A stretch of 60,749 nt of DNA from Herpomyces periplanetae. Taxonomy: Eukaryota; Ascomycota; Laboulbeniomycetes; Herpomycetales; Herpomycetaceae. Location: assembly GCA_009733715.1 (NCBI GenBank), contig WMKJ01000081.1, positions 1-60,749 of the forward strand, in the 5' to 3' direction. Position numbers and translations under genes: made by a program. Below the pieces are notes generated by a model, which was not told the DNA's origin, did no database searches, and worked only from the letters and a program-made list of their open reading frames with translations. Positions 9,020-18,621 of the stretch are shown one piece after another. The stretch's first letter is position 1. Each line of letters begins with the position of its first letter.

Positions 9020-11665
9020 CTAACAAGAAGATAGTAATGATCTAGCTAGCCGGATCAAGTCATTTTCATCTGCAAATGCGGGGTTATCAATTACCTGGGA
9101 GAGTATGCGAGGATGAGGGGGAGGATAAATATGTGAAGCGATTGTTAGTGCAGGTTTTAAAAGGGAGGATGAATTTATAGACTGTGAGAGAATTTGTGTC
9201 ATAATGTCGGGGAAATGTGAGAATAGAGGAAGTAATAAAGGTGATAATTTAGCGAAAAATTGGAGAGTAAAAGTTTTAACTTGAATGTCAGTTGATAAAA
9301 GTAATGGGGAAAAATAGATCAAATAAGGAGGAAGAAGGGGAAGAGATTCAAGAAAAGGCAAGGCTAAAATAAGGCGAAGAAGGAGGGCTTGAAGAGCGGG
9401 AGAAGAAGAAGATTCAAGAATTGAGGGAATAAGTGGAATAAAATGATGGGATATTGTGCAAAGTAAAGAAGGAGAAGAATATGGACAAGCAGCAATGTTG
9501 ATTAGGGAAGTTAAAGCGAGAAATTGGGGTGTAATTGAATTTGTATAGGGTAAATGGGGGAAGAGATTAGGAATTTTTAAAAGCTGTGCATGAAGATTAA
9601 TAAGTAGAAGAAATGGAGAGTAAAGGCTAGAAGCGCTTGGGAGAAGGTTCGCGGGAATACAGCAAAATATCACGGAAAATGCTAGTGAGAGATAATAAAC
9701 TGCATAAAATGTTTCCCGATTTGGTAATTCTTCAACGGGTTCTATGTGGTTCCAAAGTTTTACTGCCAATCTTCCCGCGCCCCTTTGCCATAACCAACCC
9801 GTATTATTGATGCGCAGGGTCAAATTGAAGATAATTTTACAAATTAATTCTTCGATAGCAATCCTCTTGGAAAGCCCCGTTCCTCGTGTCCTAATAACTC
9901 GTTCCATTTCTCCCAATAAATTCAACTCCAGCATTCTGTTACACACTCCCATGACGTCAGTCGTCTCGTCTGGGATTTCGTCTCGTCTCATAGAGACATT
10001 TCCTAATTGGGAAATTCCTTTTTGGGTATTCTGTTCCATAATTTGTGCTGTGGGGTAAGGATTACTGGGACGGGAATGGGGAGGAGAAAGAGAGGAAAAA
10101 TTGACAAGATTTTGTCGATAATTCGCCAACCTATAGGATTGCTGGTTCATAGCAAATTTGTTGTTCACATTGCTCTTCGCATGTAAAGGATTTAGTGAGG
10201 ATTGATTCAGCTCCGTTCCAATCCTACCCTTCTCCTTTTTTTCACAGCTAGCTTCGTCCGTTTTTATTGGTTCTTCTATCTTGATGGCTTCTTTTTTAAT
10301 CTGTTCATTCCATTGTTTATCTTGGTGGTTAATCTTGTCCGGTTTGTCATTTAGTTTTATACCTTCTAACTTCTGTCCCAAGCATATACTTTCCAGTTCA
10401 AATGATTGGGTATCTGAAATTCTTATCAAGTTGTCAATAATTGATAGTGCGCAGTACTCATTCAGTGATATGCATTTAACCACATTTTCTCCAATCTCAC
10501 CTCCCATTTCCCCTTGAATCTTTTTATCCCGTGTTAATATGGCTAAGGCTTCCATAGCGTCTGCTTTATCCACATCTTTGACTGCCCCTCCCCCTTCCCC
10601 TACCCCTCCCCCACCTTCTGCCTCTATCTTTTTCACATCATCATCCTCTTCTTTTCCACTTTCTTGACTAATTACGTTTAAAAATGTCTCTGTTAACTCA
10701 ATCTTCTCTCCCTCAGTTTCTACTATTTTACTCAGTATCAAGCCGGCCTTAACCGATAATCCTTTCGCCCATTTACCCTCGAAAACGCCGATTAGCGAAT
10801 CCAAGTATAATTCCTTAATTTGATTCCTCATTTCACTCTCATTGCTCATTAAATTAATCGCCTCAAGAGCAACTCGAACTAACTTTATCCTTTTGCCCAT
10901 AATTATTCTTTCTAAATACTCCCTGCCCCCCGCACTAGCGTAAAGTCGATTGCCAATTTCTATACTTCCCATTAGTACACCTATCAACACTGAAAAAAAC
11001 CTTTCCAGTGTACCTTCTTCATAACGTTGATTATCAGCCTGCCGAATTTGATTAAAATAATCTTGAATCTCTCCGTAATGGTTTATCTTGACAAGTTTCG
11101 CTATAATGGCCTGTATCATTTCTCTCAAGTTCTCCCTCCTGTTAACCATGGCTAACGTGGCCAAATTTCCCATTACATCACTATCTAAACACGCCTCAAA
11201 TTTTCCAATTTTTCCAAGAATAAAATATCTCGTCGCATAAATAAGGTTATCTAGTGTATTTGGCTCATTTTCTTCCGTGAGCATTTGAATTAATTCCTTT
11301 TGCGTACAGCGTAACAACATATCATTATCACGGCTAGCCTTATCAACAGCCTTTATGAAACTATAAGTGCAGTTCTTACCTGCCCTCATCATACGAGAGC
11401 AAGTGGCCTTTAAATCTTGTAAAAGGTTGCTTTCCAAAATATTACCTTCATCGATCAAACTTGCAAGGTATTCGTCTTGTTTACCACTAATTTTGCCCTT
11501 GAAATGAATAAAGTCTCTCACGGTATCGATGATTTCCTTCTTACTTATCTCCCTTTTTCCCCCCGGAAAATTTTTCACCATTTCGGCATACTTGTCATCT
11601 CCCGATTCTATCCATGCATTTATTAAACTTTGAAACCTCCCTTTTGATTGATTTGTCTTGTCCAT
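9020..11665 (-). CDS. UCS-domain myosin chaperone (She4/Rng3/Cro1-like)
   Basis: An 881-residue uninterrupted frame resembling fungal UNC-45/She4/Rng3 proteins, which fold and stabilise myosin motors for actin-based transport and cytokinesis. Helical repeats fill residues 1-400. Family-like segments are WAKGLSVKAGLILSKI, EALAILTRDKKIQGE (compare the conserved EGLAYLTLDADVKEE of UNC-45) and, near residue 740, FLALTSLINIAACP (compare ALMALTNLAS). Residues about 345-375 form an acidic and Gly-rich insert, and 480-590 is a polar linker. The last 230 residues are unusually rich in Leu, Pro and Ser and poor in charge, matching a local strand-composition block. Assignment is by motif recall, so moderate. 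It is divergent from the RNase P-like gene, with 214 bases between start codons. Confidence 0.65.
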   Translation of the reverse strand: MDKTNQSKGRFQSLINAWIESGDDKYAEMVKNFPGGKREISKKEIIDTVRDFIHFKGKISGKQDEYLASLIDEGNILESNLLQDLKATCSRMMRAGKNCTYSFIKAVDKASRDNDMLLRCTQKELIQMLTEENEPNTLDNLIYATRYFILGKIGKFEACLDSDVMGNLATLAMVNRRENLREMIQAIIAKLVKINHYGEIQDYFNQIRQADNQRYEEGTLERFFSVLIGVLMGSIEIGNRLYASAGGREYLERIIMGKRIKLVRVALEAINLMSNESEMRNQIKELYLDSLIGVFEGKWAKGLSVKAGLILSKIVETEGEKIELTETFLNVISQESGKEEDDDVKKIEAEGGGGVGEGGGAVKDVDKADAMEALAILTRDKKIQGEMGGEIGENVVKCISLNEYCALSIIDNLIRISDTQSFELESICLGQKLEGIKLNDKPDKINHQDKQWNEQIKKEAIKIEEPIKTDEASCEKKEKGRIGTELNQSSLNPLHAKSNVNNKFAMNQQSYRLANYRQNLVNFSSLSPPHSRPSNPYPTAQIMEQNTQKGISQLGNVSMRRDEIPDETTDVMGVCNRMLELNLLGEMERVIRTRGTGLSKRIAIEELICKIIFNLTLRINNTGWLWQRGAGRLAVKLWNHIEPVEELPNRETFYAVYYLSLAFSVIFCCIPANLLPSASSLYSPFLLLINLHAQLLKIPNLFPHLPYTNSITPQFLALTSLINIAACPYSSPSLLCTISHHFIPLIPSILESSSSPALQALLLRLILALPFLESLPLLPPYLIYFSPLLLSTDIQVKTFTLQFFAKLSPLLLPLFSHFPDIMTQILSQSINSSSLLKPALTIASHIYPPPHPRILSQVIDNPAFADENDLIRLARSLLSSC

Positions 11666-11879
11666 ATTTGTAAACCAATATAGTTTTGGCTGGAATAAAC
11701 ATCCGAAATTTTTAACACTTTCAAAAATTCCTTTACTACAAACATTTTAAATACTACTGATATTCGGCTTATACATATATCCTAAAAGATTATCCAATCA
11801 AAAACATCCCGTGATCTATACGTTCGGTAAAGAAGTATTTTACAGTTGGAACGTTGGAAAATCTAGTATTTTTGATATC

Positions 11880-12302
11880 ATGGCAAATCGTAATGCGATA
11901 AATAGGGGCCGGTTTTTACAAGATGCTGCTAAAGAATTGGCAATTAGTTCCCCGGGAATAGCAGCTTATCTTGTTACTCAGCTTCAAGAATCAAATGTAG
12001 CTGAAACATGTCGGGGTAAACTTGATATTTTAGATGATATATGTTTAGTTTGCGGGGCAATATTACCGGAGGCGACTAAATCTCGTATAAAATATTGTTC
12101 ACTATGTCAATCTCCCATTAAAAAATGTACGTTGACTAAAGATAAATTAAACCCTAGATCAACTACTACCCGACACCCGAAAGATTCAACCTGTCCACTA
12201 TTAAATGGTAAATCCTCTACCACAGTAGGAAGGTCTACCTTGACAGCATCTGGTGAAACTAGGCAATTTAACCTTTCCGATTTTATGAAATATACTCTTT
12301 AA
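11880..12302 (+). CDS. RNase P/MRP subunit, Rpr2/Rpp21/Snm1-like
   Basis: A 140-residue protein. The N-terminus (RFLQDAAKELAISSPGIAAYL) matches the helical start of the Rpp21/Rpr2/Snm1 family. A four-cysteine zinc ribbon follows: CLVCG about residue 59 and CSLCQ about residue 76. These proteins bind the RNA of RNase P (tRNA 5' end removal) or RNase MRP in the nucleus. The ATG at 11880 is the first in a frame that stays open further upstream without an ATG. The C-terminal third is basic and polar. Which of the three family members this is cannot be decided from the sequence alone. Confidence 0.6.
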   Translation: MANRNAINRGRFLQDAAKELAISSPGIAAYLVTQLQESNVAETCRGKLDILDDICLVCGAILPEATKSRIKYCSLCQSPIKKCTLTKDKLNPRSTTTRHPKDSTCPLLNGKSSTTVGRSTLTASGETRQFNLSDFMKYTL

Positions 12303-12748
12303 TTTTATCGGTGTATATTTACTAGCATTATTCTACTGTTTATATAGCCGATCAAGCTAGCCTGTTTACTGCATCGCATCGCACGGCACCACACCACGCC
12401 CCACCATCGCCGCCCTCAATCCGACTCACCACCTCCGACCCGCATCAGGTACTATTACATAATCCAACTGTATATTTACCCCACCCAAAAGTGAAAGTGA
12501 CGATCAGAACACAGTGCAAACGAGGTTTAGCGTTTTGTCAGACGAGTTTTCTGGGATTTTTGGTCTACAAAGATAATTTTGGAAGGATTATCGATAAGAT
12601 TAACCATTTACCGGTTAACTTGTATTAATAGCAATATGACTTTTACAATTTTTGCAGTACTATAAAAAGATACTCTACAATACTATCATTATCTACGCCA
12701 TAGTTATAAAGAAATTTACGAAGACAAATCGCATTAAGTTCCAATACA
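12303..12748. other. Intergenic between RNase P-like gene and ZPR1
   Basis: Contains the pentamer tract at 12371-12445 and an AT-rich ZPR1 promoter. No gene is visible. Confidence 0.6.
12371..12445. repeat. Degenerate pentanucleotide-periodic tract, C-rich
   Basis: Pentamers GCATC GCATC GCACG GCACC, then ACACC ACGCC CCACC ATCGC, continuing into TCACC ACCTC CGACC CGCAT. Five-base phase is kept while the unit drifts. Confidence 0.6.
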
Positions 12749-14564
12749 ATGCCTAGCGAAAAGCATGAAGCTAGTCAGTTTCCTAGCATTAAAAAGGTAA
12801 TTGAATCACATGAAGCAGCTCGATCTGGGTACTCGTCGGATTCGGAAACGGAAAAATCACAACTCGTGGAGGAGATTGAGAGCTTGTGTATGAATTGTCG
12901 TGAAAATGTAGGTTTAATATATCAACATCAGTACCATTAGGCCATAATCAACTTATTATCGTAAAAATTTAGTGAGTAGTCAGTTTACGTTAACATTGTA
13001 ACAATTCTTTAGGGCACAACACGAATTTTACTCACTAAAATACCCTTTTTTCGAGAAGTTATTCTCATGTCGTTCAACTGTACTTTCTGTGGATTTGAAA
13101 ATAATCAAGTTCAACCTGCTGTTCAAGCCCAGGATCAAGGTGCCAAATATGTATTTGTTTTAAGTTCTCCTGACGATTTAAACCGTCGAGTGGTTCGTAG
13201 TGAAACATGTTCCATACAAATTAACGAAGCAAATCTGGAAATACCTCCTGGCCGTGGCCAACTTACCAATATTCAAGGCTTACTAGCCATGGCTTCGTCA
13301 GATTTACAATTGGATCAAGAAAAGAGAAAACTTGAGGATCCCGATGTATATCAACGAGTTGAAAGTGTAATTGAATCCTTAGATCAGTTAAAGGAGGGTG
13401 AAATTTTCCCTTTTACCGTATACCTTGATGACCCAGCTGGTAACTCATGGATTGAACCATCCACATCAGATATGATTGGTAAATATGCCAAAGTTACATA
13501 CGATCGTAGTCCAGAACAAAATGTGGCATTGGGTTTGGCGAGTGATTATGGTGTCAAAATGGATAAAGATTCCGACGAAGATTCCAAAATCGATTCTAAA
13601 TTGTTTGACTACGCTAACATTGATTCGGATGAAGGTGAAAATGCTTCACCTGCATCCCGAGAATGGTTGAACCAATTACACAATGCTATGCACAAGTCAA
13701 CCTTAATTCCACATGAGACTGATTCCCATAAAAATGAGTATCATGTTAACCGGATGATGCCTGAATTGCCCGTAGGGGCGGATTTCGCAAATACCGATTT
13801 CACGGAAGAATGGGAAGAAAATCAATTATATACTTTTCCGGCAACATGTCCAGGATGTAATAAAGAATGTATAACGAATATGAAATTGGTGAATATTCCA
13901 TTCTTTAAACAAGTAGTGCTAGTGAGCACAGTATGCGATGAATGTGGATGTAAGTCATGAAACATTAAAAAGGTTTGCGTAAAATAATTGGTAACTAATC
14001 ATATTCAATGTTACACATCTAGATCGATCAACTGATGTTAAAACGGGTGGGTCTATACCGGAAAAAGGTTCTGAAATTACGGTTAAAGTACGCGAAGAGA
14101 AGGATCTTTCTCGCGATATTCTTAAAGCGGATTCGTGTGCATTGAATATTCCGGAATTAGAACTTGCTTTACAAAGTGGTACATTAGGTGGACGTTTTAC
14201 TACCATTGAGGGACTTTTAACTCAAATTCGTGATGATCTAAAATCGGTAGTTTATGATTCGGTTGACGATGATACCGAAACTGGTGATAGTATGTCTGAT
14301 GAAGAACGTCAAAAGTGGAATGATTTCTTTGCCAAATTAGAAGATGCTATAAATGCAAAAGTTGATTTCACCATGATAATGCGAGATCCTTTAGCACAAA
14401 GTTATGTTCAAAGTTTTAGTGCGCCTAAAATGGACGATGCTATATCAATACGGGAATTCGAACGTACCGATGAAGATAATGAAGCACTAGGCTTAAATGA
14501 TATGATAACCGAAGGTTATGAAAAGGATGAAGAGTCTTCTCCCCCTTCTAAAAATGTCTTTTAA
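12749..14564 (+). CDS. ZPR1: Zinc finger protein ZPR1
   Basis: Conserved eukaryotic protein that assists folding of translation factor eEF1A and shuttles to the nucleus. Three exons: 12749..12907, 13013..13949 and 14023..14564, giving 545 residues. The two ZPR1 modules are complete. Module 1 has ESLCMNC, the spliced GTTRILLTKIPFFREVILMS and CTFCGFEN, then RGQLTNIQGLL and DDPAGNSWIEP. Module 2 has CPGCNKEC, NIPFFKQVVLVSTVCDECG, the spliced YRSTDVKTGGSIPEKG, LGGRFTTIEGLLTQI and DPLAQSYVQ. Both exon joins restore conserved family sequence. A 237-base gap separates it from SEN54. Confidence 0.96.
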
Positions 14565-14655
14565 CCAAGTATAACATTGTAAATTAGAATTTTACCTTTC
14601 ATTCCCTCACTTTATTAACCTTCAGCCTATACACTTGATCGTCCTCTTCAGCCCG

Positions 14656-14694
14656 CACGTGACCCGCCTGGTCACAGGACTGGCTGGCCACGTG
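14656..14694. promoter_or_regulatory. Paired CACGTG boxes upstream of SEN54
   Basis: CACGTG at 14656-14661 (as CACGTGAC) and again at 14689-14694, about 110 to 150 bases before the SEN54 start. These are typical Cbf1/E-box half-palindromes. Function is inferred from position. Confidence 0.45.
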
Positions 14695-14802
14695 CCAGGG
14701 ATTATGTAATGGAATCTGCCCACTATGGCAATGGTGAAATGGTTGACGCGGTAGAAATTTTGGACGAGATCAGTGGAAAGATTTTTTGTTGCAAACTTTT
14801 AA

Positions 14803-16167
14803 ATGGATTGTGAAGAAATTAATGTTGATTTATACAATGGTCAGGATGCATGTGATGGGGACGATGAAACGTGTGATTTTCGGTACCTGGATCAGGTAAT
14901 GTGAGTATGCTTTGTCGTTAACATTGGCCAGGAATTTAATCAGTTTGACCGTATGAAACTTTTGTGGGCGTATCTGTGCGTGAATACAGACGTGAAAATG
15001 GTAATGTTAATCATCCTACTGGAACGGGGACACGGGGGGAAAAGGATTTTGAACCTGTCCATACTACGGTACAGCGTCGGGCGCTAACAGGATCCCGAGT
15101 TGCCATGCTACGCGCTTTAACTGTGGGACGTGTTCATAATCCTAGTAAAGGTGTTTCCCAAGGCCAATACTTAGACGGGCGTGTCTCAATTTCCAAGCCA
15201 CGGGGAAATTTTGCGCTTACCATGGGAACTTGGGAACGCGGAGCGTTATGGCTTGAATGGGAAGAAGCGTTATTCTTGGTGGATCGGGGTTCATTAATTC
15301 TCAAGATTGATCAGTCTGATGTTACTTTACAGGGAGCTTATACTCTACTAGCTTCGGGTAACTCATTGGCCATTTACCAGGTTTACGCTCACTTAAAGCG
15401 TTTAGGCTACGTCGTAGTTAGACCCGAGAGACGTCAGCGGGCTTTATTAACCGTTTCCTCCCCCCCGTCTTCCGCTGTTCGCCGTCTCTTATCATCCTTG
15501 AGTTGGCGTTCTATAGTGAACTTTGCTAGAACCGGTATTCACTCAGCTTGGTCATGTATCGGACGATACGTGAAATTTTGGCGCCGGTGGATCACTGTAC
15601 CACTAGTTTCCCCCGGAGTTTATACATCTTACAGTGAGCAACAGTTTAATATTATTGGGAATATTCGTATATGTATGTTTAAGCTAAGTTTGACCTTGCA
15701 CAGACCAAATCTTCAGTCAATTGCGTCGCATCGAAATGTTATCCAACCCTCCCCACTTTGTTAATCATACACAATGGGCCGTAACGTTTCACGTTTATAA
15801 ACCGGGCTCAATGTACGCTAAACGACGCGCTGATACAGAGCCTGATTTCAACGTTGTAGTAGTTCCCACAAATTCGGAGGGATTCTCCCGATTTCCGGAT
15901 GCGCAAACTATTTTCGGACTTCTAGATAGTGTGAACATTGGCAAGCAATCTCCCAAACGTGATAATGCATTGTATGAGCGCATAAAGCGAGGCTCAGCAT
16001 GCATTTTGTTAGCAATCGTAGAAGCCGGTGTGATCAGCTACGTTCGTGTGGCCAGCACAGATTTTGCCTCTACTCCCGTATCGTGGGATTGGCGCAGTGG
16101 TGACAATTCAAAGACTAAGAAAAAGCACAAAACCCCGACCTCCCGCGTAAATACTCCCAGGAAATAA
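14803..16167 (+). CDS. SEN54: tRNA-splicing endonuclease subunit Sen54
   Basis: Structural subunit of the heterotetrameric endonuclease that excises introns from pre-tRNA. Proposed exons 14803..14900 (donor GTGAGT), 14990..15633 (donor GTGAGC) and 15704..16167 give 401 residues. Hallmarks: RGEKDFEP near residue 50, then GTWERGALWLEWEEALFLVDRG and QGAYTLLASGNSLAIYQVYA followed by HLKRLGYVV (the Sen54 N-terminal domain). After the second join come SYNQIFSQLRRI and FHVYKPG, and a C-terminal ILLAIVEAGVISYVRV. It is a non-catalytic subunit, so no nuclease triad is expected. The second donor was chosen because it yields a 70-base intron and restores family sequence; GTATAT and GTATGT donors slightly downstream would leave introns under 40 bases. 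Confidence 0.9.
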
Positions 16168-16215
16168 CTATACACAGACATTTGTATAAATGCTAGTGTG
16201 CGTACGCGTAGTGCC

Positions 16216-18309
16216 TCAAGAACTAGTCTCAGAATCTTCAAAATCGACCGTGAGAACAGGTATTTCATCGTCGTCATCAGGATTCTCATCTTCACCATAG
16301 CAGTAAGGATTTGCGTTTAGCACAGGGCTGGCGAGAGGCGTTGAATCCGGTTGTGGCAATTCATTCAACGGCGTTGGTTCAACTTCCCTTTCCCTTGTCA
16401 TAACGGCTGTAGTTGACAACGGCAATGGTGATTGTGGTAATTCTTGCTGTGGACTAGACTGACGTTCGTGTGTAATTGGCGGTGTGGTGATTCGATGTGG
16501 CGAAAGGGGTGGTTTTGGCGATACTGGTGTAAAATAGCTCATAGTTGGCATGCGGGGCCTAATCAGAGCTTCAAAGGTCAGATTATGTGGAAGTAATTGA
16601 GTTGCAAGTTGAATGATAGTTTCGGCGGAATTAAAGCCTATTGGATTGGGGTTAAGTGCACTCGAGAGTAATGCTGGTGCAGCTCTACACTGGAGTGCAA
16701 GGCAGTCTGATTCTTGACGTAGATGAAAAGGAATATACTCCGCAGGTATAGCATGGAGACTGGCAAGCATGTCTAAAGCGGAATAATGAAGGATGGACCA
16801 AGTATCTTGGTGGTGGATTGCATTAGTGAGATCGTGTAACGACGCTTTAACAAGTAACCATACTGGTTTTATTATATCGGGACGCAGAGCCAACGTTGGA
16901 CCTTGCAGTTGTAAAGCTTTGCGTAGGAATTGGTATGCTGAACTACGGAATTTGGGGCAGTACATGGACGTGGGAAATATCCTTGTGAGGGCTTGAACAG
17001 CGGGTGAAATGAAGTTCAGGCTAGCAGATTTGAGCAGTTCGGCCAAACGAGTAAGTAACTGAAGAGCCAAACAGTGAAGCTGAGGAAGCGTAGACCAAAG
17101 CTCAATTTTTTCCTGCTTGGATACGCGAGGATTCAAAACTTCAAGGCGTTTCCATTCAGCCGTCTCCCGTGAGTCGGGTATTTTGGCGCGGAGTATACGC
17201 AAGGCAAGATTTAACAGCTTGCCGAGGGGTAGTGAAATGCACCCAGGACTCGGTGATGAAAGAAATGCTTGTATATAGTCAAAGCAATGGGAGATACGGT
17301 CGTATGAACCAAGTATACCGTGACAAGGGGGTAATTGAAGTACAGGATCTGAGTCAAAGGAAAAGGGCTGAGAATAGTTACCGACATCACCATTATGATT
17401 GCGAGATTCGTGATTGTAAGTACGAAAAACTTTGTGGAGGGTGGTATGAACAGCATCGATTAAATGGGAAAAACGATTTGTCCATTCTTGAAGAACGGTT
17501 AATTTGGGTGAGCAGTGGTAGAGTTGACAAGTGAAGATGGTGGCAAGACGTCGAAGTTCAGAAGGGTAAATTGGTAGGGGGGATGAAGAATCTAGAGAAA
17601 GGTTAAGGGATACGGAATTTGCGATGAAGGTTAACCTAGAGAGAAAAGGGCGAAAAATGGTTGGGTGAGCGGGCAGAAGATCGAGAAGCGCAGCAAATAA
17701 TGCGAGACATAGATTCCGGTGCATGAAAGATTGGGATATTTGGGTATTGGTAAGAGTGAGATGGAGCAAGTGTAGAGAAGTTCGAATAAATTCAGGTAAA
17801 ACAGGAGTGACGACCTCACGAATGCACGCGGGATTTTCATGTGCGAGGCGCAATATATGGGAGAAGTTGGCAATGACGAGGATTTTGCAAGAGGGGGGTA
17901 ACCGGGGTAAATTAAGCAAACGAATTAGGTCTTTGAACCACCATTGGCGTGCTTTGTCTAAAAGATGAGCGTCCAGAGGAATAGTGTCGAATAAGCAAAT
18001 TAGGGTGATCCAAGCAGATAGATGAGTAGAATCATTTATACGCTGAAGAGAGGAGTGCAATTGAGTGGTTAGACGTTTAAGAGCGAGCAAATGATCATCA
18101 GACTGGGGGGAAGAGATGTGGGAAACAGAGATTGAAGATAGTAAAGTATGAAAACGTAGCGCTTGCGCGATAGATGGGGGATCATTGATAAGAGAATTTG
18201 TGATAAGAGTAAATTTAGCCGAAGTATTTAACATTGGAGTGAAAGAGAAAATAAAGATTCTCGAAAAATAATTATCACGATCGTGAACTTTTCCGGGCAT
18301 CTCGAGCAA
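16216..18309 (-). CDS. RIX1: Pre-rRNA processing protein RIX1
   Basis: A 697-residue single-exon protein resembling Rix1/PELP1, the scaffold of the Rix1-Ipi1-Ipi3 complex that with Rea1 matures pre-60S ribosomes in the nucleus. Helical-repeat sequence fills residues 1-560. Family-like points are YPSELRRLAT near residue 252 and the later CISLPLGKLLNLALRIL (compare the Rix1 VPVGxLLxLAxRLL motif). The last 120 residues are a Ser/Pro-rich tail ending in acidic GEDENPDDDDEIPVLTV, typical of the family. The start could be Met1, Met4 or Met26. The N-terminal half is rich in Leu, His, Ser and Thr, following a local strand-composition block. It is divergent from YPP1. Confidence 0.7.
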   Translation of the reverse strand: MLEMPGKVHDRDNYFSRIFIFSFTPMLNTSAKFTLITNSLINDPPSIAQALRFHTLLSSISVSHISSPQSDDHLLALKRLTTQLHSSLQRINDSTHLSAWITLICLFDTIPLDAHLLDKARQWWFKDLIRLLNLPRLPPSCKILVIANFSHILRLAHENPACIREVVTPVLPEFIRTSLHLLHLTLTNTQISQSFMHRNLCLALFAALLDLLPAHPTIFRPFLSRLTFIANSVSLNLSLDSSSPLPIYPSELRRLATIFTCQLYHCSPKLTVLQEWTNRFSHLIDAVHTTLHKVFRTYNHESRNHNGDVGNYSQPFSFDSDPVLQLPPCHGILGSYDRISHCFDYIQAFLSSPSPGCISLPLGKLLNLALRILRAKIPDSRETAEWKRLEVLNPRVSKQEKIELWSTLPQLHCLALQLLTRLAELLKSASLNFISPAVQALTRIFPTSMYCPKFRSSAYQFLRKALQLQGPTLALRPDIIKPVWLLVKASLHDLTNAIHHQDTWSILHYSALDMLASLHAIPAEYIPFHLRQESDCLALQCRAAPALLSSALNPNPIGFNSAETIIQLATQLLPHNLTFEALIRPRMPTMSYFTPVSPKPPLSPHRITTPPITHERQSSPQQELPQSPLPLSTTAVMTREREVEPTPLNELPQPDSTPLASPVLNANPYCYGEDENPDDDDEIPVLTVDFEDSETSS

Positions 18310-18621
18310 ATTGGCAAAGGTTAAGCGAGGTGTGATTAATCAGCAAAGCGGAGAAGGGGATGGCACGTGATGGAGGAGGGGTGGATTGGGGAAGACGCGC
18401 AAGCGTGAGAAGGACGAAGGGAAATTGAGGGGAAAAGTTTTGAATATTTAGGATTGAAGGGGGAGTTTTAATATAATTTTACTGAATGAGTTGAACACAG
18501 GAAAATTTGGAATAGTTAAAATTGGGAAACGATTTGGGTACGAAGGTTGGAGTGGATGAATGCGTGGAATGGAAATCGAGAATAGAGAAAAGATTGAAGG
18601 ACAAGGTTGTCAAAGTTGACG
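18310..18621. promoter_or_regulatory. Shared RIX1/YPP1 divergent promoter
   Basis: 312 bases between two start codons. CACGTG lies at 18364-18369, about 55 bases from the RIX1 start. The plus strand is purine-rich throughout. Confidence 0.5.

Noticed and set aside
9650-9665. GGTTCGCGGGAAT, like a tRNA B box
   Set aside because: It lies inside the UCS coding frame and has no A box or acceptor stem partner.
14964-14989. Upstream extension of the second SEN54 exon as a separate start
   Set aside because: The frame opens with GTG, not ATG, and an in-phase spliced exon 1 explains the N-terminus.
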